Assembly: GCA_003280655.1 (NCBI GenBank)
Contig: QCEK01000002.1
Coordinates: 105,330-169,329 of the forward strand
Source: Prochlorococcus sp. AG-355-O17
Lineage (GTDB): Bacteria > Cyanobacteriota > Cyanobacteriia > PCC-6307 > Cyanobiaceae
Reading direction: 5' to 3'
DNA: 64,000 nt
In this document: positions 40,464 through 49,193 of the stretch, one piece after another
How positions within the stretch are numbered: the first letter of the stretch is position 1
How the letters are laid out: each line of letters begins with the position of its first letter
Position numbers and translations under genes: made by a program
The notes under the pieces: generated by a model
What the model was told of the DNA's origin: nothing
Databases searched by the model: none
What the model saw: only the letters and a program-made list of their open reading frames with translations

Positions 40464-41405
40464 ATGCTTTTAAGTCGTGTAGCAGAATCTCTTTATTGGA
40501 TCAATCGTTATTTAGAACGTGCAGAGAACATATCTCGTTTCGTTGAAGTTAGTGAAGCAATGTCATTAGATTGTCCACCAGGAAGTGCAGAACCTTGGCT
40601 CCCCTTAATTGATGCTTCAAGTGATAGAGAATCTTTTGATAAAAGATTCCCAGAGAAAAAACCTGATGACGTTATTAATTTTTTAATAAGAGATCGTTTA
40701 AACCCAAACAGTATAATTTCTTGCATTCAAATGGCAAGAGAAAATGCACGCCAAATCAGAGATGTCATGACCACCGAAATGTGGGAACAGATAAATATTT
40801 TATATTGGAATATGCAAGAAGGAGAGGCAATATGGAATAAACCAAGACAAGAACAATTAAGTGAGATAAGGAAGGAATGTCAGCTTTTTTATGGAATTAC
40901 AGATGCGACACTAAGCAAAGACCTCGCCTGGAGATTTAGCATTCTTGGAAGATTGATCGAAAGAGCTGACAAAACATCAAGAATTTTAGATGTTAAATAC
41001 TATTTACTTCTACCCAGCTTAGATGAGCTTGGAGGAGTTCTTGATGAGCTGCAATGGATTGCACTTTTACGTTCAGCTGGAGCTTATCAAATGTTTAGGA
41101 AAGCAGTACAAAATTCTATAAAGCCTAATTCAGTTGCGAGATTTCTCTTACTTGATCCAATTTTTCCTAGATCAGTAAGGTACTGTCTTGATGGGATAAG
41201 TAATACACTTAAAACGATAGATACCTCACCATTTACTGAAAATCCTTCAGAATTAGAATGCATGAGAGGTTTGCTTAAAGCAAAGTGGAGTTATATCAGA
41301 ATTGAAGATATAATCAATGATGGTTTACATGAGGCAATCGATTCATTGCAAATGGATTTAAATAAATTAAATGATCTCATTCAAGAAAAATATTTTATTA
41401 ATTAA
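40464..41405 (+). CDS. alpha-E domain protein (DUF403), 313 aa
   Basis: An all-helical protein starting MLLSRVAESLYWINRYLERAENISRF, the diagnostic opening of the alpha-E family, with ARENARQIRDVMTTEMWEQIN and LIERADKTSRILDVKYY. It always accompanies the permuted ATP-grasp enzyme and may be its carrier or partner. The one-base gap indicates translational coupling. Confidence 0.92.
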   Translation: MLLSRVAESLYWINRYLERAENISRFVEVSEAMSLDCPPGSAEPWLPLIDASSDRESFDKRFPEKKPDDVINFLIRDRLNPNSIISCIQMARENARQIRDVMTTEMWEQINILYWNMQEGEAIWNKPRQEQLSEIRKECQLFYGITDATLSKDLAWRFSILGRLIERADKTSRILDVKYYLLLPSLDELGGVLDELQWIALLRSAGAYQMFRKAVQNSIKPNSVARFLLLDPIFPRSVRYCLDGISNTLKTIDTSPFTENPSELECMRGLLKAKWSYIRIEDIINDGLHEAIDSLQMDLNKLNDLIQEKYFIN

Positions 41406-41416
41406 TAAGTTTATTA

Positions 41417-42274
41417 ATGAGAATTAAATACATTCACAAACTTGAATACAAATACGAATACCCTGTTCAATTAGGCGAGCATAGATTATGTATTAAGCCA
41501 AGGTCAAATGGCTTCCAAAAACTAAAGAATTTTGAATTAAAAATAAACCCAGAACCAGAAATTATTTATCCATTACTTGCTGCTAGCGGAGAGGAGATTA
41601 ATAGAATTAGATTCAATGGATTAACAGATAATTTAATTATTGAATCAATCAGCGAAGTTGAAACTATAAAACATCCAAACATTATTGATGGAGTTAAAAA
41701 TAGAGATTTAACATTACCTTTTTGTAGAAGCATTATTAACAGAGATTTACAGGGAGCATTAGAGGGATGGATGCCAAATGGACAACACGATCCCTCTGCC
41801 GTAGAACTTGCCCAAGAAGCCTTAGCAGGAAGCATTAATAACGCATTATCATTTACCTACCAACTTATAGAAATTATTCAAGATCGAGTTAAATATACCA
41901 AAAGACATACTGGTCCAGCATGGCCGGCTAGCAGAACACTTAGAGAACGTATAGGTTCATGCAGAGATTTAGCAATGCTGATGGTTGAAGCTTGCAGGTC
42001 TATAGGTATCCCAAGTAGGTTTGTAAGTGGTTATCATTTTGAAGATCCGTTACCCTCTGAGTTGGATTTACACGCTTGGGCTGAATTATATATTCCAGGG
42101 GCTGGTTGGAGAGGTTTTGATCCAAGTGGAAAAGGATTAATAGATGATAGATATTTAACATTGGTATCCTCTTCAAAATCTAATTTAACTTCTGTAATTA
42201 CAGGAAACTTTATAGGAAAAAATAATTTAGAAAATACTTTATCCTGGGAAATCAAACCTCTTGAAATTAAATAA
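41417..42274 (+). CDS. transglutaminase-like cysteine protease, 285 aa
   Basis: The N-terminal beta domain (MRIKYIHKLEYKYEYPVQLG) is followed by the transglutaminase core. Catalytic residues are visible: Cys in GSCRDLAMLMVEACRS, His in LDLHAWAELYIPG and Asp in GFDPSGKG. The last gene of the trio, 11 bases after the alpha-E stop. It probably cleaves or remodels the peptide made by its partners. Confidence 0.92.
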   Translation: MRIKYIHKLEYKYEYPVQLGEHRLCIKPRSNGFQKLKNFELKINPEPEIIYPLLAASGEEINRIRFNGLTDNLIIESISEVETIKHPNIIDGVKNRDLTLPFCRSIINRDLQGALEGWMPNGQHDPSAVELAQEALAGSINNALSFTYQLIEIIQDRVKYTKRHTGPAWPASRTLRERIGSCRDLAMLMVEACRSIGIPSRFVSGYHFEDPLPSELDLHAWAELYIPGAGWRGFDPSGKGLIDDRYLTLVSSSKSNLTSVITGNFIGKNNLENTLSWEIKPLEIK

Positions 42275-42400
42275 ACACTAAATTCTTAATCTTTTAAAAT
42301 AAGAGAAAAATTTAAATAATAATATGTTTCTTTTTTAGTGTTAATTGATACGTTCTTAGATATATATATCTGTTTTCATTTGTTTAATCTTTAAAGAAAA

Positions 42401-42922
42401 TTGAACTCAAGTTTAGAAATTCCAGTTATCAAATCAAATAAATCAAAAATGTTTGAATTGATAAGTTATGAAAAATTTCGCGATACAAAAGATGTCAGAT
42501 TTTTTGATATTAGTGTTAATGAATCAAATTATAGAGATCTAGTTATTCACAGTGGTCCTGCTGTTAGTCCTCCAAATGATGAAGATTTTAATAATTGGCA
42601 ATTTTACATACATCACAATCAAGAAGATAATCTATTAGCTATCTCTGGGGGTAGAACATTTTTTCTTGTCAATTTTGGTTGGGATTATCCTTTTTATAAA
42701 GTTAGATTAGAATCTTGCGGATATATTCTAAGGATACCTAGAGGAACTTTTCATAGATCGGTTTCTGACGAAAACGGTTCAATAGTTTTAAATCAAGCTA
42801 TTAGAGATAAAGGCGGTACAGTTGAATCTGAATTCAAAGTTACCAATAGCAAAGATAATAAAAAACTTTTTGATTGTATAACTAATTTAGAGCCTAGATT
42901 TAAAATTTATAGTGTTAAATAA
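42401..42922 (+). CDS. cupin-like hypothetical protein, 173 aa (TTG start)
   Basis: A beta-rich protein with a segment typical of cupin motif 2 ([26 protein letters not shown]). It has only one clear metal-ligand His in that motif; the HH in YIHHNQED may supply the others. The start is uncertain (TTG at 42401 or ATG at 42449). Function unknown. It lies 126 bases after the transglutaminase gene. Confidence 0.55.
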   Translation: MNSSLEIPVIKSNKSKMFELISYEKFRDTKDVRFFDISVNESNYRDLVIHSGPAVSPPNDEDFNNWQFYIHHNQEDNLLAISGGRTFFLVNFGWDYPFYKVRLESCGYILRIPRGTFHRSVSDENGSIVLNQAIRDKGGTVESEFKVTNSKDNKKLFDCITNLEPRFKIYSVK

Positions 42923-43005
42923 TCTTAAAAAGGAATTCTAAATTTATTCATAGATTTAAAAAATTATCTAATTGTTATAAAATAATAATATTCGATTTAT
43001 ATAGT

Positions 43006-43524
43006 ATGAAATTTTTCAGATTTTTAAAATATTTTTTATGCATAACTTTTTCTTTCTTAGTTTTATCCTCTCCAGTTTTTGCTGGAGCAAATGTAGCTGT
43101 TAAGGGCGAGGGAGATGAAGTTCCAAGTTATGTAAGATCTAATATTACAGGATTTGATTTCCATGGAGAGGATCTTCATTTGTCATCTATAGCTGGAGCA
43201 GTGGCAAGAGATGCAGATTTTAGTGACGTTGATTTACATGGAACAACCTTAACCCTATCTGATTTAAAAGGTTCTAATTTAAATGGAATCGACCTGACCG
43301 ATACTCTTTCTGATCGAGTTAATTTCCAAAAAACAGATCTTAGAAATGCTGTTTTAATAAATATGATCGCATCAGGTAGCAGTTTTGCAGGAGCTCAAAT
43401 AGAAGGAGCAGATTTTTCTTACGCTATTCTTGACAGCGAAGATCAAAGAAATCTTTGTGAAATTGCTGATGGGATCAATCCCACAACAGGCGTTTCAACC
43501 AGAGAAAGTCTTGAGTGTAGTTAA
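43006..43524 (+). CDS. exported pentapeptide-repeat protein, 172 aa
   Basis: A signal peptide ([20 protein letters not shown], cleavage near VFAGAN) precedes a right-handed beta-helix region of A(D/N)LXX-type repeats: [34 protein letters not shown] and so on. The C terminus has two Cys ([15 protein letters not shown]). Thylakoid-lumen pentapeptide proteins of this size are common in cyanobacteria; the role is unknown. Confidence 0.85.
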   Translation: MKFFRFLKYFLCITFSFLVLSSPVFAGANVAVKGEGDEVPSYVRSNITGFDFHGEDLHLSSIAGAVARDADFSDVDLHGTTLTLSDLKGSNLNGIDLTDTLSDRVNFQKTDLRNAVLINMIASGSSFAGAQIEGADFSYAILDSEDQRNLCEIADGINPTTGVSTRESLECS

Positions 43525-43547
43525 CACAAAAACTATAAGTAAACTTT

Positions 43548-43901
43548 TTATAAATAAACTTTCTTACCATTATTTAATTTATAAATCCTTTGTTCATCAT
43601 CTTGAAATATCATTTCACCATTTAATTTGGATTTCTTAAATTTTGAAAGCCTTGCTCTGTGAATATTAGATTTCCTATTAATATTTTCTTCGTTATCATA
43701 ACTCCCAATATAGATATTTATATTAGGGTTTGAAAAGGTTTTTTCTTCCTCTCTTAAAAAAATTCTTTCAATATTGGTTTGCGTGCTTTGAAGTTTATTT
43801 TTAAATTTGTTTAATTTTAAGTTCTTTGGTTTTTTATATTTAATTTTTTTGTAGACAAAAAAAATAACTCCTAAAATTAGAAAAAATAAAAATATATTCA
43901 T
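43548..43901 (-). CDS. membrane-anchored hypothetical protein, 117 aa
   Basis: An N-terminal span (MNIFLFFLILGVIFFVY) then a strongly basic linker (KKIKYKKPKNLK) and a soluble tail with a compact C-terminal segment (EMIFQDDEQRIYKLNNGKKVY). Function unknown. It is 3 bases downstream of the next gene on the same strand. Confidence 0.5.
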   Translation of the reverse strand: MNIFLFFLILGVIFFVYKKIKYKKPKNLKLNKFKNKLQSTQTNIERIFLREEEKTFSNPNINIYIGSYDNEENINRKSNIHRARLSKFKKSKLNGEMIFQDDEQRIYKLNNGKKVYL

Positions 43902-43904
43902 TAA

Positions 43905-44096
43905 CTATTTAATTTTTATTTTAATATCTACGCCTAAGTTACTTTTAGTAGTTAATATTTCTTTTCTTAAGATTCCATAAGTAAAAATTCTAGATAAAGT
44001 TTTCAAAGATTTAAAAACCAAAAAAACAGTAAATAAAAAGAAAACAATAATGTTTTCTACAAGAATATTTTTATTTTTATTATCTAGATTGCTCAT
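43905..44096 (-). CDS. small single-span membrane protein, 63 aa
   Basis: A polar N terminus, one span at about residues 14-28 (VENIIVFFLFTVFLVF) and a basic end. No family recognised. It lies between the PfkB kinase gene and the previous one with gaps of 16 and 3 bases, so the three are likely one transcript. Confidence 0.45.
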   Translation of the reverse strand: MSNLDNKNKNILVENIIVFFLFTVFLVFKSLKTLSRIFTYGILRKEILTTKSNLGVDIKIKIK

Positions 44097-44112
44097 GTAA
44101 GTGTTGATTCAA

Positions 44113-44982
44113 TTATTTTTCATCATTATTTGCATATGGTCCGAAAAACTCACTAGCGTCTCTTCCCATAACTTTAGCAAGATTTAAACTTTTATCTATA
44201 TCCCATTTAGATGCCATTCCATAAAGAATGCCCGCGGCAAAAGAATCACCACATCCATAAGAATCAACCTTTAATTTTTTGTTTTTAAGAGCCTTATATC
44301 TTCCTCCTGGTAATATTATGCCTCCCTTTTCTCCTTCGGTTTTAACAGTATATTTCGGTTTTAAAGATAATTCAGAAAAAGAAAAAACTTCTCCGGGATC
44401 AAGATTACTGCCTATTAATCCATCTAAAAGAACATTTGAATTATTAATTGTATTTAATCCTACCCTTGGTGTTGTACACAGTATTGAAGCTGATCTAGCC
44501 ATTTTAAAAATCTCTGAATCAGATGCAGTAATAAAAATTCCGTCCATTTTTTTTAAAATGTTCCATTCTAAATTGTCTTTATGAGTTGGAGCCAACCTTT
44601 CTCCAATAACTGTTATTGCTCTTTCACCTTGAGAGTCAATTAAACTAAATCCTCTTCTAGTTGGTTTATCACGCCAAGCTACATGCAACTTAATTCCCAT
44701 ATTTGAGAGAATCTTGAAACACTTATCTCCATAATCATCATTTCCTAATGACGTAAAAAAATGAATTTGGTTTAAAGTTAAATCAGAAAGTATTTTCGCG
44801 ATAATAGATCCACCACCAGCTGGATACTCAAGGGACTTTTCTGAATGAGAAATAACTCCGGGTTTTGGTAATTGATCAACCTTTAAAAAATTTATCCACT
44901 CAACATGACCAATAACGGCAAAATTTAAATTTCCTTTTTTAAATTTATATTCTTCAACTTTATTATTCTTTTCAACAACCAT
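44113..44982 (-). CDS. PfkB-family sugar or nucleoside kinase, 289 aa
   Basis: Ribokinase fold with the anion hole and catalytic base in DSYGCGDSFAAGILYGM, a typical AGGGSIIAKILSDL glycine segment and FTSLGNDDYGD near the N terminus. The sugar or nucleoside acceptor cannot be assigned. It is divergent from the DUF2834 gene. Confidence 0.85.
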   Translation of the reverse strand: MVVEKNNKVEEYKFKKGNLNFAVIGHVEWINFLKVDQLPKPGVISHSEKSLEYPAGGGSIIAKILSDLTLNQIHFFTSLGNDDYGDKCFKILSNMGIKLHVAWRDKPTRRGFSLIDSQGERAITVIGERLAPTHKDNLEWNILKKMDGIFITASDSEIFKMARSASILCTTPRVGLNTINNSNVLLDGLIGSNLDPGEVFSFSELSLKPKYTVKTEGEKGGIILPGGRYKALKNKKLKVDSYGCGDSFAAGILYGMASKWDIDKSLNLAKVMGRDASEFFGPYANNDEK

Positions 44983-45023
44983 AAGCTTTTAAATACTATT
45001 ATTAAAAGAAATAATTTTGACAA

Positions 45024-45395
45024 GTGAATTCATTTAACATTTTAAAAGATAATAAACAGATACTATCTTTTCTTTACCTTTTTCTATCAATTTTGGGATC
45101 TGTTCTGCCTATGTTGGCAAATTTCGAATTTGCTAGGGAATATGGAAACAGCTTTGATATAAATAACTTCATTTCTTTAGCGAATGCAAACCCTGCAGCT
45201 CAGTCAATTTCTAGAGACTTATTAGTAGGTGCAAGCGCTATTTTTATATGGATAGTAAATGAATCAAAAAAACTAAACATGAAGAATATGTGGGTTGTAT
45301 ACATTGGAACTTTTCTTATAGCCTTCGCATTCTCTGCACCTTTTTTCTTATTTCTAAGAGAGAGGAGAATTATTGAATTAGAAAAGATTAATTAA
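45024..45395 (+). CDS. DUF2834-like membrane protein, 123 aa (GTG start)
   Basis: Three to four membrane segments in the DUF2834 pattern (LFLSILGSVLPMLANFEFARE and ISRDLLVGASAIFIWIVNES). The role is unknown. Its end overlaps the end of the convergent MFS gene by 4 bases. Confidence 0.7.
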   Translation: MNSFNILKDNKQILSFLYLFLSILGSVLPMLANFEFAREYGNSFDINNFISLANANPAAQSISRDLLVGASAIFIWIVNESKKLNMKNMWVVYIGTFLIAFAFSAPFFLFLRERRIIELEKIN

Positions 45396-46621
45396 AATAA
45401 TCTCTTATATAGAACTGTAAAGGCAATAAAGCAACAACAAGAAATTGAAAGCCAGATTATTGAAGCATAACCAAATAGATCTAAAATGCATCCTGAAATA
45501 AATGGTCCAAAAAAATAACCCATAGCGAAACATTGTGATAATAGAGCGAGTGCAAAACCTTTTTTATTTGAAGGAGCTATTCTGAAAACGACATCTGTTG
45601 ATGTTGGAAGAAATGAAGCAGTCCCTAAACTTACTAAAATCAATGCCAAAGAAATTAAATAAAACGCTGGGATATTTAAATAATTAGAAATAAATAATAA
45701 AAATGAAGCGAAAGAGAAATTTATTAAACTAAATTTCAAGCCATATAATCTTTCTTTCTTAGATATCCAAGAACCGACAGGCCATTGTAAAAACAACAAT
45801 AAAATTAACTGAATAGAAATTATAAGACTAATAATTTCTTTGCTCAATGCATTGCGATATACTCCACCTTTGACAAGATCCAGAGGCAAAGTTACTTGTA
45901 TAAGAGCTAAGGAGGTAGTTATCAATAAAATAGATAAAATTATTATTGTTGAATTTTTATTCCATTTCAATTGTCCCTGATTAATTGGATCTACTAATTT
46001 TTTTTGGAAATTTTCTAAGATTCTTTTAATAGAAGAACTATTTCTGGATATTAAATATATGATTACTATCATACAAAATATATCATTAATAAAAATTGAT
46101 TTAGAATACAAAAAATTTGTCATATAACCCCCTAAGAATACCCCTAGAAATATTCCTAAAGCCTCTGAACTTCTAACAAGTGCATAAGCTTTGCGTGTTT
46201 CGATAGGATCACAAAAATAGGGTACCCCAAACTCGGCAGCAGGCCAATATATTCCTGCAGCGGCCCCAACAAGTGATTGTCCAATTATGTACAAAAAAGT
46301 ATCTTTAGAAAAAATGAGACATAAGCTAGCGGAAATACTTAGTATTGAAGAAGAAATTATTGGAAATTGTATTTTCCCTGTTTTATTAAGATAATTGCCT
46401 GTAAAGAGTCTTGTTAGAGTTCCAATTATTGCTGAAATGGTAAACCCCAAGCCAATATCTGTTGCCGATAATCCTAGGTTATTAAAAATAAGTGATGTTA
46501 AATAAATAACACCTCCTGCTCCAAATGCAGCGAAAAATCTTATCTTGGTTATTAACCTCAAATGATATGGAAATTGAATCCACCAATTTTTGCTAATTTG
46601 TAAACTATTTGGACTAATCAC
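45392..46621 (-). CDS. major facilitator superfamily transporter, 409 aa (GTG start)
   Basis: About 12 membrane segments in two halves, with GTLTRLFTGNYLNKTGK as the loop 2-3 motif and GAAAGIYWPAAEFGVPYF in TM4-5. Substrate unknown; efflux of a small molecule is the usual role for this size class. The start GTG is 2 bases from the GTG start of the hydrolase on the other strand. Confidence 0.85.
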   Translation of the reverse strand: MISPNSLQISKNWWIQFPYHLRLITKIRFFAAFGAGGVIYLTSLIFNNLGLSATDIGLGFTISAIIGTLTRLFTGNYLNKTGKIQFPIISSSILSISASLCLIFSKDTFLYIIGQSLVGAAAGIYWPAAEFGVPYFCDPIETRKAYALVRSSEALGIFLGVFLGGYMTNFLYSKSIFINDIFCMIVIIYLISRNSSSIKRILENFQKKLVDPINQGQLKWNKNSTIIILSILLITTSLALIQVTLPLDLVKGGVYRNALSKEIISLIISIQLILLLFLQWPVGSWISKKERLYGLKFSLINFSFASFLLFISNYLNIPAFYLISLALILVSLGTASFLPTSTDVVFRIAPSNKKGFALALLSQCFAMGYFFGPFISGCILDLFGYASIIWLSISCCCFIAFTVLYKRLF

Positions 46622-46623
46622 TA

Positions 46624-48174
46624 GTGAAATACATTTTTATAATTTTTTTTAGTTTTTGTGGTTTATTTTTTAATAATGGTTTAAAAGCTGCTGAAAAGAT
46701 AAATATTAAGTTTGAAGAGATGGAAATCCCTCTTACTATAGAACAATTATCAAAATTAGAAAAATACAAAGATGATTCAACAGAATTATTAGATTGGTTA
46801 AAAAAAAATGGATTTATAAGAGTTTTTGAGTTATCAAAATTTTTAGAATTTCCAGTTTTCAAAGAAACGGGATTAAATAGAGAAATATTAAGAAGTTGGA
46901 TAGGGCGTAAAATTCTTACAGAATTAAGCAAAAGCATTAAAGTTCCAAATGACAATAATGGAACAGAAATATATAACACTATAGAAAATTTATTAGATCA
47001 AAAAAAAGAAGTTTCAACTTTAGAAATCATAAAGGCATTACCATCAGAAGAAATTTCACTAGATATTGATAATTTAATTTTAATAATTTCATCTTGGAAA
47101 AATGAATTATCGATGCAACAAGAACTTTTATCCAAATTAAATAAACTTGAAAAAACAAACCATAATTCCTTTAAAAAAACTGAAAAAGAATCAACTCAAG
47201 ATCTAATAAAAATTGATAAAAAAATTAATGCCCCACACCGAGCAAAACCTTTTGAAATTGAAATATGGAAAAACAATAAAACAAATGATGATAAAGAACT
47301 GGTAATTTTTATGCCAGGACTTGGAGGCGAAATTAATAATTTCAAATGGATAGGCAACGAATTGGCTAAAAGAGGTTGGCCAATATTATTCATAGATCAT
47401 AGAGGGAGTAATTTAGATTCATTCTTAGAAGTTCTTGAAGGTAAGGGAACAATACCAGGAAGTGCAGACTTTTTCTTATATAGAATTAAAGATTTAGATG
47501 CTGTATTAAAAGCTCATCAAAATGGAGAATTTGATTTACCAAATGATTCTTATATTTTAATGGGGCATTCACTTGGTGCTTTAATAGCACTTTTATATGA
47601 AGGCAATAAACCTACTGATCAACTAGAGGAAAATTGCGATTCGGCATTAAAAGACTTTGCAGTAACAAATTTATCTAAATTACTTCAATGTCAGTTGAGC
47701 GAAATACCATTCCCTAAGAAAAATAACACTAATAAGGCCAGTGCGATTATAGGTTTTAATTCATTTGGCAGTTTAGTATGGCCAAAAGAAAATAGTACAG
47801 GCATTAAAACACCAACTCTTCTAATAGGTGGTACGTTTGACCTTATTACACCATTAATGAATGAACAATTTAGTGTCTTTTCTGCTTTAAATAATCCATC
47901 AAATAGATTTTTAATTATTGAAGGGGCAAGTCACTTTTCTCCCATAAGAATTAATAAAAGCTATGAAGAAAATAATGACCTCTTCAAAATAAGTGAATCT
48001 TTTATTGGTTCAGAGCCAATATTAGTTCAAGATTTATCTAAGAAATTTATAGTTGAATTTTTAAAAAATATTAAAGACCAAAAGATCCCTACAGTAGTTA
48101 AAAACCAAAGAGATTTAGGACTTGATTTCCATCTTTTAGATCTTGAAACAATAAAAGAAATTTCCAAAAATTAG
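46624..48174 (+). CDS. exported alpha/beta hydrolase with DUF1400-type N terminus, 516 aa (GTG start)
   Basis: A signal peptide (KYIFIIFFSFCGLFFNNGLK, cleavage near AAEK) is followed by a helical DUF1400-like region (about 25-140). An alpha/beta hydrolase domain then shows LVIFMPGLGGEIN (oxyanion turn), FIDHRGSN, the nucleophile elbow MGHSLGALIALLYEG and a C-terminal GASHFSPIR with the catalytic His. Esterase or lipase activity outside the cytoplasm is likely; substrate unknown. It overlaps the permease gene end by 4 bases. Confidence 0.8.
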   Translation: MKYIFIIFFSFCGLFFNNGLKAAEKINIKFEEMEIPLTIEQLSKLEKYKDDSTELLDWLKKNGFIRVFELSKFLEFPVFKETGLNREILRSWIGRKILTELSKSIKVPNDNNGTEIYNTIENLLDQKKEVSTLEIIKALPSEEISLDIDNLILIISSWKNELSMQQELLSKLNKLEKTNHNSFKKTEKESTQDLIKIDKKINAPHRAKPFEIEIWKNNKTNDDKELVIFMPGLGGEINNFKWIGNELAKRGWPILFIDHRGSNLDSFLEVLEGKGTIPGSADFFLYRIKDLDAVLKAHQNGEFDLPNDSYILMGHSLGALIALLYEGNKPTDQLEENCDSALKDFAVTNLSKLLQCQLSEIPFPKKNNTNKASAIIGFNSFGSLVWPKENSTGIKTPTLLIGGTFDLITPLMNEQFSVFSALNNPSNRFLIIEGASHFSPIRINKSYEENNDLFKISESFIGSEPILVQDLSKKFIVEFLKNIKDQKIPTVVKNQRDLGLDFHLLDLETIKEISKN

Positions 48175-49193
48175 TACTCTATTCTTGGATCTAAATATGC
48201 GATTAAAATATCTACAAAGAGATTTAAAGAAACTATGAGCATAGAGGTAAAAATTACAATTCCTTGAACCAAGGTATAGTCTCTTTGAGAAATAGCTTCA
48301 TGCAATCTTAAAGCAATACCTGGCCATGAAAAAGTTACCTCGAACAATAGAGCACCTCCTGCTAATGAGGCCATAGTCAAGCCAGAAATAGTGACAATTG
48401 GCAATAGAGCATTAGGCAATGCATGGTTTAAAAATATTTTTTTCCTTGATATTCCTCTACATATAGCAGCATTTACATAATCACTTTTTAATGTCTTATC
48501 CAAATTTACTCTTAATGAGCGGCTGAATATACCACTTAATAAAAAGCCAAGGGTAATCGAAGGAAGTGCGAGATGATAAAGACTATCTTTCAAGGCAATA
48601 ATATTTTTTGAAAGAATACTATCTAAAACTAGAAAACCTGTAATTTGAGGTTGTTGTTGAAATATTGGAAATCTACCTCCAATTGGGGAAATATTAAAAA
48701 ATACAGAAAATAATAATTGCGCTAACATTGCGCCCCAAAAAGGAGGGATCGCATATGTGGCAATTCCTAATATTCTCGTAAAATAATCAGTCTTTTTCCC
48801 TCTATTTCTTAAGCCAAGTAATCCCAATGGGAATCCTATTAGTGTGGCACTTAATATTGAAAAGAATCCAAGCTCAAGACTTGCAGGCAATGACTTAATA
48901 ATAATATTAAGGACTGGCTCTTGGGTACTAAGAGATTGGCCAAAATCTAAGTGCAATATATTTTTAATATATGAAAAATATTGATTTATTAAAGTTTCAT
49001 TTAGCCCCAATTTATTTCTTAGAAGTTCCCTAGAAACCTCATCTGCACCGGATCCAAGTATTGCATCGACAGGATCGCCGGGAGCAACTCTTAATAAAAT
49101 AAAAACTAATGAAGAAATTATCCATAACATTAAGGGTATTAATGAAATTTTTAATAGGGAATAATTTAGTAGTTTATTTAAATTTCTACTCAT
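48171..49193 (-). CDS. peptide/nickel-type ABC transporter permease (DppB-like), 340 aa
   Basis: About 6 membrane segments; the N-terminal RVAPGDPVDAILG motif and the GLNETLINQYFSYIKNILHLDFG segment are characteristic of DppB/OppB permeases. The EAA loop reads VNAAICRGISRKKIFLNHALPNALL. It starts 8 bases inside the end of the substrate-binding gene. No DppC, DppD or DppF partner is in the window. Confidence 0.92.
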   Translation of the reverse strand: MSRNLNKLLNYSLLKISLIPLMLWIISSLVFILLRVAPGDPVDAILGSGADEVSRELLRNKLGLNETLINQYFSYIKNILHLDFGQSLSTQEPVLNIIIKSLPASLELGFFSILSATLIGFPLGLLGLRNRGKKTDYFTRILGIATYAIPPFWGAMLAQLLFSVFFNISPIGGRFPIFQQQPQITGFLVLDSILSKNIIALKDSLYHLALPSITLGFLLSGIFSRSLRVNLDKTLKSDYVNAAICRGISRKKIFLNHALPNALLPIVTISGLTMASLAGGALLFEVTFSWPGIALRLHEAISQRDYTLVQGIVIFTSMLIVSLNLFVDILIAYLDPRIEY

